This document shows positions 27,141 to 36,021 of a stretch of 64,000 nucleotides of DNA, piece after piece; the stretch's first letter is position 1, and each line of letters begins with the position of its first letter. This DNA is from Bacillus_BE sp042263505. GTDB taxonomy: Bacteria; Bacillota; Bacilli; Bacillales; Cytobacillaceae. The stretch lies in contig NZ_JBHKFI010000004.1 of assembly GCF_042263505.1 (NCBI RefSeq), forward strand, positions 62,001 to 126,000, given 5' to 3'. The notes under the pieces were generated by a model that ran no database searches, was not told where the DNA came from, and saw nothing but the letters and a program-made list of their open reading frames with translations. The position numbers and the translations under genes are program-made.

Positions 27141-27803
27141 ATGAAATATAAAAGCGTTTTTGATATTATCGGACCTGTTATGATCGGACCTTCTAGCTCC
27201 CATACTGCCGGAGCTGCAAGAATCGGAAGAGTTGCAAGAAGTCTTTTTGGGCGTGAACCGAAGACTGTTCGAGTATCACTCTACGGGTCTTTTGCTGAGA
27301 CATACAAAGGTCATGGTACAGACGTAGCTATAATTGGCGGGATCCTGGATTTTGATACCTTTGATGAACGAATTATTCATTCGATTGAGATTGCTGAACA
27401 AAAAGGGATTTTAATCGAATTTATTGAAGAAGAAGCGATTCCTAATCATCCTAATACAGCAAGAGTGGTGATTCGTGATGACCATGGTGAGCTTGAGTTA
27501 GTGGGAATTTCAATTGGCGGAGGGAAAATTGAAATTACAGAATTAAACGGCTTTGAATTAAAATTATCTGGTCATCATCCCGCCATTTTGGTTGTTCACA
27601 ATGACCGATTTGGAGCTATAGCTAATGTTTCTAATGTACTAGCAAAATATGAAATCAATATTGGTCATATGGAAGTATCACGAAAAGAAAAAGGACAACT
27701 TGCATTAATGACGATTGAAGTTGATCAAAATATTGACGATTTCATCTTAGAAGAAATAGAAGCATTACCTAATATGGTGAAAGTGACGAAAATTGTCGAG
27801 TAG
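27141..27803 (+). CDS. sdaAB: L-serine dehydratase, iron-sulfur-dependent, beta subunit
   Basis: The 220-residue product has GPSSSHTAG (16-24), the serine-binding signature of the beta subunit, and a C-terminal ACT domain from about 148. With SdaAA it deaminates L-serine to pyruvate and ammonia. The RBS TTAGGAGGATAG precedes ATG 27141. sdaAA follows after about 120 nt, a wider gap than usual for partners, and that gap holds a cre-like site. Confidence 0.95.
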   Translation: MKYKSVFDIIGPVMIGPSSSHTAGAARIGRVARSLFGREPKTVRVSLYGSFAETYKGHGTDVAIIGGILDFDTFDERIIHSIEIAEQKGILIEFIEEEAIPNHPNTARVVIRDDHGELELVGISIGGGKIEITELNGFELKLSGHHPAILVVHNDRFGAIANVSNVLAKYEINIGHMEVSRKEKGQLALMTIEVDQNIDDFILEEIEALPNMVKVTKIVE

Positions 27804-27816
27804 GGATGATATTTAA

Positions 27817-27830
27817 TGGAAACGCTTACA
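27817..27830 (+). promoter_or_regulatory. Candidate cre (CcpA) site between sdaAB and sdaAA
   Basis: TGGAAACGCTTACA matches the cre consensus TGWAANCGNTNWCA at every defined position but one (G at the first W). It lies 13 nt after the sdaAB stop and about 95 nt before the sdaAA start. A TTGACT that could serve as a -35 is 36 nt downstream, at 27867. Confidence 0.55.
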
Positions 27831-27926
27831 AAATATTCAGAAAACGAATGCGTTTCTTTCATAAATTTGACTTGAACCATACAGATGATTAGTTTAAAAA
27901 CATGATAAAAAGGGGAAGGTTAAATG

Positions 27927-28805
27927 ATGTTTCGTAACGTTAGTGAGCTTGTTAAACTTGCCGTTACTCAAAATAAAAAAATTTCTGAAGTAATGATTGA
28001 GCAAGAAATTGAGGCAACAGGAAGAACAAGAGAAGATATTCTCGCTAAAATGGAAAATAATTTGCAGGTAATGGAAAAAGCTGTTGAAAGAGGATTAGGA
28101 GGAGTTCATTCTCATTCCGGTTTAACTGGTGGAGATGCGGTGTTGCTGCAAAAATATCTGGAAAAAGGAAATTTTCTATCAGGTGAATTACTACTCGATG
28201 CAGTCAGTAAAGCTGTCGCAACGAATGAAGTAAATGCTGCAATGGGAACAATATGTGCTACACCTACTGCCGGTTCAGCAGGTGTGGTACCAGGTACCTT
28301 ATTTGCTGTGAAAAAGAAATTAAATCCTACAAGAGATGAAATGATTGCTTTTTTATTTACTGCTGGAGCCTTCGGGTTTGTTGTTGCAAATAATGCCTCC
28401 ATCTCGGGAGCCGCTGGTGGCTGCCAGGCAGAGGTAGGTTCAGCCTCTGGAATGGCTGCCGCTGCAATCGTTGAAATGGCGGGTGGAACCCCAGAACAAT
28501 GTGCTGAAGCTATGGCAATTACATTAAAAAATATGCTAGGATTAGTATGTGATCCTGTAGCCGGGCTGGTAGAAGTTCCATGTGTGAAGCGAAATGCCAT
28601 GGGAGCTGCCAATGCGATGGTTGCAGCAGACATGGCTCTAGCGGGAATTACCAGCAGAATCCCATGTGATGAAGTGATCGATGCTATGTTTAGAATAGGT
28701 CAAACAATGCCTACAGCATTAAAAGAAACAGCGCAGGGAGGTTTAGCGGCAACCCCGACAGGTCGAAAATTAGAGGAGAAGATCTTCGGAATACCGCGAA
28801 AGTAA
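27927..28805 (+). CDS. sdaAA: L-serine dehydratase, iron-sulfur-dependent, alpha subunit
   Basis: The 292-residue subunit carries the [4Fe-4S] site. Cysteines C166 (AAGGCQAE), C208 (GLVCDPV) and C219 (EVPCVKRN) are in the conserved positions, and the LTGGDAV and CATPTAGSAGV segments are typical. ATG 27924 and ATG 27927 are both possible; 27927 gives MFRNV, as in B. subtilis, with better spacing from AGGGGAAGG. recG starts 1 nt after the stop. Confidence 0.95.
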   Translation: MFRNVSELVKLAVTQNKKISEVMIEQEIEATGRTREDILAKMENNLQVMEKAVERGLGGVHSHSGLTGGDAVLLQKYLEKGNFLSGELLLDAVSKAVATNEVNAAMGTICATPTAGSAGVVPGTLFAVKKKLNPTRDEMIAFLFTAGAFGFVVANNASISGAAGGCQAEVGSASGMAAAAIVEMAGGTPEQCAEAMAITLKNMLGLVCDPVAGLVEVPCVKRNAMGAANAMVAADMALAGITSRIPCDEVIDAMFRIGQTMPTALKETAQGGLAATPTGRKLEEKIFGIPRK

Positions 28806-28806
28806 C

Positions 28807-30855
28807 GTGAAAAATACGCTAAATCAATCAGTTACCGTCATAAAAGGGATTGGGGAAGAAACGGCAGAAGCGCTAGCCGCGATGAATATTCATACGATAA
28901 ATGATTTATTTGAACATTTTCCATATCGATTTGAGGATTATCGTTTACGTGATTTAGCTGAGGTTCAACACGAGGAAAAGGTTACTGTTGAAGGGAAGGT
29001 CCATAGCGAGCCTTCTCTTACCTTTTTTGGGAAAAAACGTTCTCGGTTGACGATCAAACTGCTGGTTGGTCGTTATTTAATTTCCGTCGTATTCTTTAAT
29101 CAGCCTTATTTAAAAAATAAGATGAAAATCAACGAAACGGTTACTGTAACTGGAAAATGGGATCAACATCGACAAACCATTACTGCCAATGAAGCAAGCA
29201 TAGGTGAAATGAAGCAAGCCAAAAGCTTTGAGCCTGTATATAATGTGAAGGGAAATATGACGGTGAAGGGAATTAGAAGAATGATGAAGCTTGTCTTTTC
29301 ACAATTTGGTCATGACATAGAAGAAACCCTTCCACAACATCTTCTTTCGAGGTACAAACTGTTAAACCGCAAAGACGCATTTCGGGCAATGCATTTTCCC
29401 CTAAATGAAACAGATATTAAACAGGCAAGAAGAAGGCTTGTATATGAAGAATTTCTTACTTTTCAATTAAAAATGCAGGCGTTGCGAAAATTTGAGCGAG
29501 AGAATTCGCAAGGTGTACCACAACATTTTCAATTAGAAAGATTAAAAGCTTTTATTGACTCCCTTCCATTTCCTTTAACGAATGCGCAGAAAAGGGTTGT
29601 GAATGAAATCTTAGCAGATGTGAAATCACCCTACAGGATGAATCGCCTTCTGCAAGGGGATGTTGGCTCTGGCAAAACGGTCGTTGCTGCTATCGTATTA
29701 TATGCAAGTTATACTGCTGGTTTCCAGGGAGCATTAATGGTACCAACAGAGATCCTTGCTGAACAGCATGCTGACTCTTTAATTGATTTATTATCACCTT
29801 TTGGAGTTCGTTGTAAATTATTAACGAGCTCTGTTAAAGGAAATAAAAGAAAGGAGATTCTGAAAGATTTAAAAGAAGGACAAATTCATATTTTAATAGG
29901 AACTCACGCTCTTATTCAGGATGAAGTAGCATTTAAAAATCTTGGTCTCGTTATTACGGATGAGCAGCACCGCTTTGGCGTGGAACAGAGAAGGATTTTA
30001 AGAGAAAAGGGAGAAAATCCGGACGTCTTGTTTATGACTGCCACCCCAATTCCACGAACCTTGGCTATTACGGTATTTGGTGAAATGGACGTGTCGATTA
30101 TTGATGAAATGCCAGCTGGTAGAAAGGCGATTGATACGTATTGGGCAAAACACAATATGCTGGATCGAGTTCTTGGTTTTATGGAAAAGGAATTGAAGAA
30201 GGGAAGGCAGGCCTACGTTATTTGTCCTTTAATTGAAGAATCTGAGAAGCTGGATGTACAAAATGCCATTGATGTACATACTACTCTAACGAACTATCTT
30301 CAAAATCGGTCTCGGGTGGGTTTGATGCATGGCCGTTTAGGATCTGATGAGAAAGATGCCGTCATGAAATCTTTTAGTCAGAATGAGGTACAAGTCCTCG
30401 TTTCCACAACCGTTGTGGAAGTAGGTGTAAATGTACCAAATGCTACATTTATGCTTATATATGATGCAGAGAGATTTGGATTGTCACAACTTCATCAGCT
30501 ACGTGGAAGAGTCGGGAGAGGGCAGGAGCAATCCTATTGTGTTCTTTTGGCTGATCCGAAGACAGATATCGGTAAAGAACGAATGAGAATCATGACAGAA
30601 ACGAATGACGGCTTTGTCTTAAGTGAAAAGGACTTAGAGCTACGAGGACCTGGAGATTTCTTTGGAAGGAAGCAGAGCGGCGTGCCAGAATTTAAGGTTG
30701 CTGATATGGTACATGATTTTCGAGCCTTAGAAACTGCACGAAGTGATGCCCAAACCATGATTGAATCGAAAATTTTCTGGGAATCGGAAGAATATCAGCA
30801 TTTACGGGAAAATTTGCTTCAGGCAGGCGTTCTTGAAGGTGAGAAATTAGATTAA
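28807..30855 (+). CDS. recG: ATP-dependent DNA helicase RecG
   Basis: This 682-residue SF2 helicase remodels stalled forks and branched DNA. It has an N-terminal wedge/OB domain (about 60-150), Walker A GDVGSGKT (284-291), the DEQH box (385-388) and the C-terminal TRG-like region QLRGRVGRG. It starts at GTG 28807, one base after sdaAA. Repeat copy 2 starts 4 nt after the stop, with no ordinary terminator between. Confidence 0.96.
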   Translation: MKNTLNQSVTVIKGIGEETAEALAAMNIHTINDLFEHFPYRFEDYRLRDLAEVQHEEKVTVEGKVHSEPSLTFFGKKRSRLTIKLLVGRYLISVVFFNQPYLKNKMKINETVTVTGKWDQHRQTITANEASIGEMKQAKSFEPVYNVKGNMTVKGIRRMMKLVFSQFGHDIEETLPQHLLSRYKLLNRKDAFRAMHFPLNETDIKQARRRLVYEEFLTFQLKMQALRKFERENSQGVPQHFQLERLKAFIDSLPFPLTNAQKRVVNEILADVKSPYRMNRLLQGDVGSGKTVVAAIVLYASYTAGFQGALMVPTEILAEQHADSLIDLLSPFGVRCKLLTSSVKGNKRKEILKDLKEGQIHILIGTHALIQDEVAFKNLGLVITDEQHRFGVEQRRILREKGENPDVLFMTATPIPRTLAITVFGEMDVSIIDEMPAGRKAIDTYWAKHNMLDRVLGFMEKELKKGRQAYVICPLIEESEKLDVQNAIDVHTTLTNYLQNRSRVGLMHGRLGSDEKDAVMKSFSQNEVQVLVSTTVVEVGVNVPNATFMLIYDAERFGLSQLHQLRGRVGRGQEQSYCVLLADPKTDIGKERMRIMTETNDGFVLSEKDLELRGPGDFFGRKQSGVPEFKVADMVHDFRALETARSDAQTMIESKIFWESEEYQHLRENLLQAGVLEGEKLD

Positions 30856-30859
30856 ATCA

Positions 30860-31186
30860 TTTATCCCACTCTTAACGGACATTTTGACTCCCACTTCAAG
30901 ATTCTGAGAATACGAAGAAGATAAGTGGGAGATCAACTGTCCGTAAAGGTCCGACGAGGGATTAAGGTCCTAGTCAGGCGAAGCCACAGGACGTGGCGTT
31001 ATGAGCGTGATAAGTGAAATAAGATTTTTCTTTGGGCTTCAGCCCTTAGAAAAATCAATCAGGCTCTGCGTGACTAACCATCAGTGGGGGATGAATAGCA
31101 GACTAAAAGCGCGACGTCAACACATAAGTCTGCACACTTCACGTCCTGTGCGTCGAAAACCCCCACTGATGGAAGTTTCACTTTAT
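30860..31186 (+). repeat. Structured interspersed repeat, copy 2 (full length, 327 bp)
   Basis: It has the same layout as copy 1. The closing helix is CCATCAGTGGGGG (31078-31090) with CCCCCACTGATGG (31160-31172). The complement pair is CACAGGACGTG (30985-30995) with 31140-31150. The small hairpin loop is GAA instead of GAAA. The inner loop is the AACACATAAGTCT type shared with copy 4. It lies between the recG stop (4 nt away) and the fapR promoter (51 nt away). Confidence 0.93.
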
Positions 31187-31236
31187 GTTGATTGCAAGAA
31201 GGAATTAAGGGGTCTAGGTGAAGGTTATTTTTATTC

Positions 31237-31265
31237 TTGCAATCTGTTTTTCTTAATTATATACT
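31237..31265 (+). promoter_or_regulatory. Sigma-A promoter of the fapR operon
   Basis: TTGCAA (31237-31242), a 17-nt spacer and TATACT (31260-31265) form a good sigma-A promoter. The expected start site falls near 31272, inside the FapR operator. Confidence 0.8.
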
Positions 31266-31268
31266 ACT

Positions 31269-31288
31269 ATTAGTACCTAGTCATAATA
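31269..31288 (+). promoter_or_regulatory. FapR operator
   Basis: ATTAGTACCTAGTCATAATA closely resembles the FapR operator known from Bacilli (TTAGTACCTAGTCTTAAT type). It covers the predicted transcription start, so FapR binding would block the promoter, and malonyl-CoA would release it. It lies 18 nt before the fapR ATG, consistent with autoregulation. Confidence 0.85.
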
Positions 31289-31306
31289 TCTCGGACGGTG
31301 TATTAT

Positions 31307-31870
31307 ATGAGGAGAAGTAAGAAAGAACGTCAAATATTGCTGACGAAAACGATTCAAGGGAATCCTTTTATCACGGATGAAGAATTGGCTGATAAGTTTT
31401 CCGTTAGTGTTCAAACGATTCGTTTAGATCGCTTAGAATTATCGATTCCGGAATTACGTGAACGGATCAAATCAGTTGCTGAAAAAAGATTCGAGGATGA
31501 GGTTAAATCTCTTCCTTTGGATGAGGTCATCGGGGAAATTATTGATATCGACCTTGATCATTCAGCTATCTCGATTTTTGATGTAAAAAGTGAACATGTA
31601 TTTAAACGAAATAAGATTGCGAGAGGGCATCATCTTTTCGCTCAGGCAAACTCTCTGGCGGTTGCTGTCATTAATGATGAACTTGCCTTAACAGCGAAAG
31701 CGAAAATATATTTTACCCGCTCTGTTATAGAAGGCGAAAGAGTGGTTGCCAAGGCGAGAGTTTTAAGAAACGATCAAGAAAATGATCGAACTTTTGTTCA
31801 TGTTGATAGCTTTGTCAATAATGAAGTCGTGTTTCGCGGAGAATTTGAAATGTATCGTTTATATAAATAA
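31307..31870 (+). CDS. fapR: Malonyl-CoA-responsive fatty-acid/phospholipid regulator FapR
   Basis: The 187-residue repressor has an N-terminal helix-turn-helix (TDEELADKFSVSVQTIRLDR), a linker and a C-terminal hot-dog domain that binds malonyl-CoA (ARGHHLFAQANSLAVAVI). I chose ATG 31307 (MRRSKKERQ) over the upstream GTG at 31298, because Bacillus FapR starts MRR. It heads fapR-plsX-fabD-fabG-acpP and has its own operator and promoter just upstream. Confidence 0.96.
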   Translation: MRRSKKERQILLTKTIQGNPFITDEELADKFSVSVQTIRLDRLELSIPELRERIKSVAEKRFEDEVKSLPLDEVIGEIIDIDLDHSAISIFDVKSEHVFKRNKIARGHHLFAQANSLAVAVINDELALTAKAKIYFTRSVIEGERVVAKARVLRNDQENDRTFVHVDSFVNNEVVFRGEFEMYRLYK

Positions 31871-31961
31871 TCATTTTTTTATTGTTAGAAGTCAGATGTC
31901 CGATTCATATTTGGTACATTCTTCTTACAAAGAGAAAAATGAAAATAGAGGGTGAACATTC

Positions 31962-32957
31962 ATGAGATTAGCGATTGATGCAATGGGTGGAGATAACGCC
32001 CCAAAAGAAATCGTGCTTGGAGCGATGAAGGCCATTCAGGCTTTTAGTGATATTGAGATAACCCTTGTTGGTCATGAGGAAAAAATAAATGAATTTCTCA
32101 TCAATAAAGAAAGAATCCAAATATTACATACAGATGAAGTTATACTTGGAACTGATGAGCCGGTAAGGGCTGTTCGCCGAAAAAAGAATGCATCGATGGT
32201 TCTCGCTGCAAAACTTGTGCATGATGGAGAAGCGGATGCCTGTATCTCAGCAGGAAATACAGGAGCCTTAATGGCAGCAGGATTGTTTGTAGTGGGTCGT
32301 ATTGAAGGAATTGATCGTCCTGCATTATCACCAACACTACCAACAATAAATGGGGATGGTTTTACTCTCCTTGATGTTGGAGCAAATGTGGATGCAAAGC
32401 CACAAAATCTGCTTCAGTATGCCATTATGGGATCGATATATTGCGAAAAAGTAAGATCCATCTCAAAACCTCGAGTTGGTTTATTAAATATCGGAACGGA
32501 AGAAAAAAAAGGATCAGAGCTTACAAAAAATACATATAAACTTCTTGAAAAAGCCGATCTCCATTTTGTTGGCAATGTGGAGGCACGTGATTTACTTGAT
32601 GGGGTTTGTGATGTTGCTGTGACAGATGGCTTTACTGGGAATATGGTACTGAAAACAGTTGAAGGAACGGCAATGTCAGTATTTCAAATGTTGAAAGCTG
32701 CCCTTTCCAGCAATTTGAAAAGCAAATTAGCAGCAGCCGTTCTTATGCCTAATCTTAAGCAATTAAAATCAAAAATGGATTATTCAGAGTATGGGGGTGC
32801 CGGTTTATTTGGGCTTAAAGCTCCTGTGATTAAAGCGCATGGTTCATCAGATGCTAATTCCATTTACAATGCAGTCAGACAAGCAAGAGAAATGGTTAAT
32901 AAGAATGTGACTGGGAAAATAAAAGAAGCGATTGAAAAAGAAATAATAGAGGAATAG
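31962..32957 (+). CDS. plsX: Phosphate acyltransferase PlsX
   Basis: This 331-residue enzyme makes acyl-phosphate from acyl-ACP and phosphate for phospholipid synthesis. The signatures are IDAMGGDNAPKEIV at the start, ACISAGNTGALMAAG and VTDGFTGNMVLK. The RBS GAGGGTGA precedes ATG 31962. It is separated from fapR by 91 nt with no clear terminator. Confidence 0.96.
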   Translation: MRLAIDAMGGDNAPKEIVLGAMKAIQAFSDIEITLVGHEEKINEFLINKERIQILHTDEVILGTDEPVRAVRRKKNASMVLAAKLVHDGEADACISAGNTGALMAAGLFVVGRIEGIDRPALSPTLPTINGDGFTLLDVGANVDAKPQNLLQYAIMGSIYCEKVRSISKPRVGLLNIGTEEKKGSELTKNTYKLLEKADLHFVGNVEARDLLDGVCDVAVTDGFTGNMVLKTVEGTAMSVFQMLKAALSSNLKSKLAAAVLMPNLKQLKSKMDYSEYGGAGLFGLKAPVIKAHGSSDANSIYNAVRQAREMVNKNVTGKIKEAIEKEIIEE

Positions 32958-32989
32958 CTATTAGAGAAATTTCATAAAGAGGTGTTTGC

Positions 32990-33937
32990 ATGGGTAAACT
33001 GGCATTTTTGTTTCCAGGACAAGGATCACAAATCGTTGGGATGGGAAAAGAACTAGCAGAAACGAATGAGTTGGCAAAAGCAATCTTTAAAAAAGCGGAT
33101 GAACGCTTGGAGGATCCATTAACCTCCGTGATATTTGAAGGACCACAAGATAAACTAACATTAACCACAAATGCACAGCCTGCATTACTTACAACGAGCG
33201 TGGCAATTCTCACAATGTTTGAAGAGGCTAGCATTCGTCCAGATTATGTTGCAGGCCATAGTTTAGGAGAGTATAGTGCCCTGGTTGCAGCAGGGGCTAT
33301 TTCGTTCGAAGATGGTGTATATGCTGTTAGAAAACGTGGAGAATTTATGGAGGAAGCCGTTCCTAATGGAGAAGGAACAATGGCTGCTGTCTTAGGATTG
33401 GATAGAGAAAAGCTTCGCGAGGTCACGGAAGAAATTACGAATAACGGTGATTCTGTCCAATTGGCCAATATCAATTGTCCAGGGCAAATTGTTATTTCTG
33501 GAACAAGAAAAGGGATCGAACTTGCTGGGGTGAAGGCGAAAGAAGCAGGGGCTAAAAGAGTTTTACCACTTGAGGTAAGCGGGCCTTTTCATTCTTCATT
33601 AATGAAGCCGGCTGCTGAAAAGCTATCCGTGGTTTTGGATGAAATCGCGATTCAAGATGCTAAAATTCCAGTTATAGCTAATGTTGCAGCTCAAGAGATG
33701 ACCCATTCCGAGGATATTAAAGAAAAATTGATTCAGCAATTGTTTTCGCCCGTTTTATGGGAGGATTCTGTGCAAAAAATGATCTCTCTTGGTGTTGATA
33801 CCTTTATTGAAATCGGACCAGGAAAGGTTCTCTCTGGTCTTGTGAAAAAGATTGATCGCAGTGTGAAGACCTATGCTGTTTCCGATGAAGTGACCTTTCA
33901 ATCTGTATTGGAAGCCTTAAAGGAGGAAATACAATGA
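32990..33937 (+). CDS. fabD: Malonyl-CoA:ACP transacylase
   Basis: The 315-residue product loads malonyl groups on ACP. The nucleophile elbow GHSLGEY (S91) and the later His segment GPFHSSLM are present, with the N-terminal FLFPGQGSQ. The RBS AAAGAGGTG precedes ATG 32990. It overlaps fabG by 4 nt (ATGA). Confidence 0.96.
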   Translation: MGKLAFLFPGQGSQIVGMGKELAETNELAKAIFKKADERLEDPLTSVIFEGPQDKLTLTTNAQPALLTTSVAILTMFEEASIRPDYVAGHSLGEYSALVAAGAISFEDGVYAVRKRGEFMEEAVPNGEGTMAAVLGLDREKLREVTEEITNNGDSVQLANINCPGQIVISGTRKGIELAGVKAKEAGAKRVLPLEVSGPFHSSLMKPAAEKLSVVLDEIAIQDAKIPVIANVAAQEMTHSEDIKEKLIQQLFSPVLWEDSVQKMISLGVDTFIEIGPGKVLSGLVKKIDRSVKTYAVSDEVTFQSVLEALKEEIQ

Positions 33938-34677
33938 GATTACAAGGAAAAAATGCCCTTGTTACAGGAGCTTCACGTGGAATTGGACGTGAGATTGCTC
34001 TTGAGCTAGCAAGAAATGGTGCCAATGTGGTGATAAACTATGCTGGCAGCGAAGAAAAGGCAAATGCTGTTGTTGATGAAGTAAAAGCATTAGGGATGGA
34101 TGCTATTGCGATTCAAGCAGATGTTTCTAATGCGGATGCAGTTGGATCAATGGTAAAAGAGGCAATTGCAAAATTTGGAAGCCTTGATATCCTTATCAAT
34201 AATGCCGGTATCACAAAGGATAATCTTCTTATGAGAATGAAGGAAGATGAATGGGATGCTGTTATCAACACCAATCTAAAGGGAGTATTCCTGACAACGA
34301 AGGCCGTTACAAGACAAATGATGAAACAACGAAGCGGCAGAATCATTAATATTTCCTCTATTGTTGGTGTTTGTGGAAATCCTGGTCAAGCAAACTATGT
34401 TGCTGCGAAGGCCGGAGTGATCGGACTTACGAAAACCTCTGCCAAAGAACTTGCATCAAGAGGAATAACCGTAAATGCGGTAGCACCTGGATTTATTACA
34501 ACAGATATGACTGATCAATTGAATGAGGAAGTAAAAGCGGAAATGTTAAAACAAATTCCATTGGCTCATTTTGGCGAGCCACGTGATGTCGCACAGGTTG
34601 TTATTTTTCTTGCATCTGATGAAAGCCGCTATATGACTGGTCAAACCTTGCATGTTGACGGTGGAATGGTTATGTAG
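33934..34677 (+). CDS. fabG: 3-oxoacyl-ACP reductase
   Basis: This 247-residue short-chain dehydrogenase reduces beta-ketoacyl-ACP with NADPH. It has TGASRGIG (11-18), NNAG and the catalytic S142, Y155 and K159 (YVAAK). It is translationally coupled to fabD. acpP follows after 138 nt holding an inverted repeat and a possible promoter. Confidence 0.97.
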   Translation: MRLQGKNALVTGASRGIGREIALELARNGANVVINYAGSEEKANAVVDEVKALGMDAIAIQADVSNADAVGSMVKEAIAKFGSLDILINNAGITKDNLLMRMKEDEWDAVINTNLKGVFLTTKAVTRQMMKQRSGRIINISSIVGVCGNPGQANYVAAKAGVIGLTKTSAKELASRGITVNAVAPGFITTDMTDQLNEEVKAEMLKQIPLAHFGEPRDVAQVVIFLASDESRYMTGQTLHVDGGMVM

Positions 34678-34714
34678 GATTTTAGGAAATCCTTATAAGA
34701 TTAACTGTGAAAAT

Positions 34715-34756
34715 GAGAATTTCTCGCTAAATCAATAATTTTTGTGAAAAATTCTC
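34715..34756 (+). other. Inverted repeat between fabG and acpP
   Basis: GAGAATTT (34715-34722) pairs with AAATTCTC (34749-34756) around a 26-nt loop. No T-run follows. It may be a processing site or a weak attenuator setting the fabG/acpP ratio. Confidence 0.4.
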
Positions 34757-34764
34757 AAACGACA

Positions 34765-34793
34765 TTTATTATTTTACAAAAATACAATATAAT
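34765..34793 (+). promoter_or_regulatory. Possible internal promoter for acpP
   Basis: A perfect TATAAT at 34788-34793 lies 23 nt before the acpP start. The 17-nt-spaced -35 (TTTATT, 34765) is weak. A separate promoter would fit the high need for acyl carrier protein. Confidence 0.4.
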
Positions 34794-34815
34794 GTCTTGA
34801 GGGGAGGTGACAAGC

Positions 34816-35049
34816 ATGGCAGATGTATTAGAACGTGTAACGAAGATTATCGTTGATCGACTTGGTGTTGAAGAATCCCAAATCACACTTGAAGCTTCAT
34901 TTAAAGATGATCTTGGTGCTGATTCCCTAGATGTTGTTGAACTAGTTATGGAATTAGAAGATGAATTTGATATGGAAATTTCTGACGATGACGCTGAAAA
35001 AATTTCTACAGTGGGTGACGCTGTAAATTACATAAATAGCAAACAGTAA
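34816..35049 (+). CDS. acpP: Acyl carrier protein
   Basis: The 77-residue acidic protein carries the phosphopantetheine site DSL (S37 in LGADSLDVVEL). It carries growing acyl chains in fatty acid synthesis. ATG 34816 has GGGGAGGTGA upstream; the GTG at 34807 lies in that RBS. Confidence 0.97.
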   Translation: MADVLERVTKIIVDRLGVEESQITLEASFKDDLGADSLDVVELVMELEDEFDMEISDDDAEKISTVGDAVNYINSKQ

Positions 35050-35059
35050 TCGTTGGATC

Positions 35060-35096
35060 AAGAAGGCTCCGTTTAATCGGGGCTTTCTTCTTCTAA
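35060..35096 (+). terminator. Terminator-like hairpin after acpP
   Basis: AAGGCTCCG pairs with CGGGGCTTT (one wobble) around a 6-nt loop and is followed by a pyrimidine-rich CTTCTTCT tract instead of a clean T-run. Confidence 0.55.
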
Positions 35097-35129
35097 AAAT
35101 GGTAAACAAAGAGTAGGGATTAATAAGTA

Positions 35130-35171
35130 AAACTTGGAGTGAAAAATCCTCCAAGTTTCTTTGCGTTTTTT
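35130..35171 (+). terminator. Second terminator between acpP and rnc
   Basis: AAACTTGGA (35130-35138) pairs with TCCAAGTTT (35150-35158) and is followed by CTTTGCGTTTTTT. With the hairpin at 35060 it ends the lipid operon. Confidence 0.75.
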
Positions 35172-35227
35172 AGCTAAATTCCGTAAACTTATAATGGTAT
35201 GCAAATTATTAGCAAGGTGGAGTAATA

Positions 35228-35989
35228 ATGAGAAAGATGGGTAAAGAAAGAGATAAACGTATGCAAAGTGCAATTGATAAACAATTGAAGGAATTACAAA
35301 ACAAGATTGGGATTCAATTTTCGAATATTCAGTTGCTTAAACAAGCATTTACACATTCATCATATGTGAATGAGCATCGAAAAAAGCCATATGAAGACAA
35401 TGAAAGACTTGAATTTTTAGGAGACGCAGTATTAGAGGTGACGGTTTCACATTTTCTATATAATAAATATCCGATGATGAGTGAAGGAGAGCTCACGAAA
35501 TTACGGGCAGCTATTGTATGTGAGCCATCACTTGTTGATTTTGCCAATGAACTCATCTTTGGAAATCATGTTCTTCTTGGTAAAGGAGAAGAAATAACTG
35601 GTGGAAGAGAAAGACCGGCATTGCTTGCAGATGTATTTGAAGCCTTTATCGGTGCTTTATTTCTTGATCAAGGAATGGATAAAGTAATCTGTTTCCTAGA
35701 AAATATTGTCTTCCCAAAAATAAATTCTGGTGCTTTTTCTCATGTGATGGATTTTAAAAGTCAACTACAAGAACTAATTCAGCGAGATGGAATCGGGGTT
35801 TTAGAATATAAAATTTTACAAGAAAAGGGTCCTGCCCATAATCGTGAATTTGTTTCCATTGTTTCGTTAAATACCAAAGAGCTCGGGACCGGTACAGGGC
35901 GTTCAAAAAAAGAAGCAGAACAGCATGCCGCGCAAATGGCATTAGAAAAATTAAGAGCTCATCTTTTTCAGGATGAACAAAGGAAATAA
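35228..35989 (+). CDS. rnc: Ribonuclease III
   Basis: This 253-residue endoribonuclease cuts double-stranded RNA in rRNA and mRNA processing. It has the signature NERLEFLGDAVLE (E63, D66 in the active site), the DVFEAFIGAL segment and a C-terminal dsRNA-binding domain (about 178-246, GRSKKEAEQHAA). The RBS AAGGTGGAG precedes ATG 35228. It leads rnc-smc-ftsY. Confidence 0.96.
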   Translation: MRKMGKERDKRMQSAIDKQLKELQNKIGIQFSNIQLLKQAFTHSSYVNEHRKKPYEDNERLEFLGDAVLEVTVSHFLYNKYPMMSEGELTKLRAAIVCEPSLVDFANELIFGNHVLLGKGEEITGGRERPALLADVFEAFIGALFLDQGMDKVICFLENIVFPKINSGAFSHVMDFKSQLQELIQRDGIGVLEYKILQEKGPAHNREFVSIVSLNTKELGTGTGRSKKEAEQHAAQMALEKLRAHLFQDEQRK

Positions 35990-36021
35990 CCAGATTCATT
36001 TATTAGAAATGGGGGGATACT

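Noticed and set aside
28112..28633. 173-codon minus-strand ORF inside sdaAA
   Set aside because: It lies wholly opposite sdaAA, which has a complete Fe-S enzyme sequence. The Ala/Pro-rich product is typical of an antisense shadow, and it has no RBS.
31001..31273. 90-codon + strand ORF (begins MSVISEIRFFFGLQPLEK), with a near-identical ORF at 56426-56647
   Set aside because: Both are produced by the repeat copies. The frames run through the hairpins, differ in start codon between copies, end in unrelated flanking sequence, and in copy 1 the same frame stops early. Substitutions follow helix pairing, not codons, so these are not protein genes.
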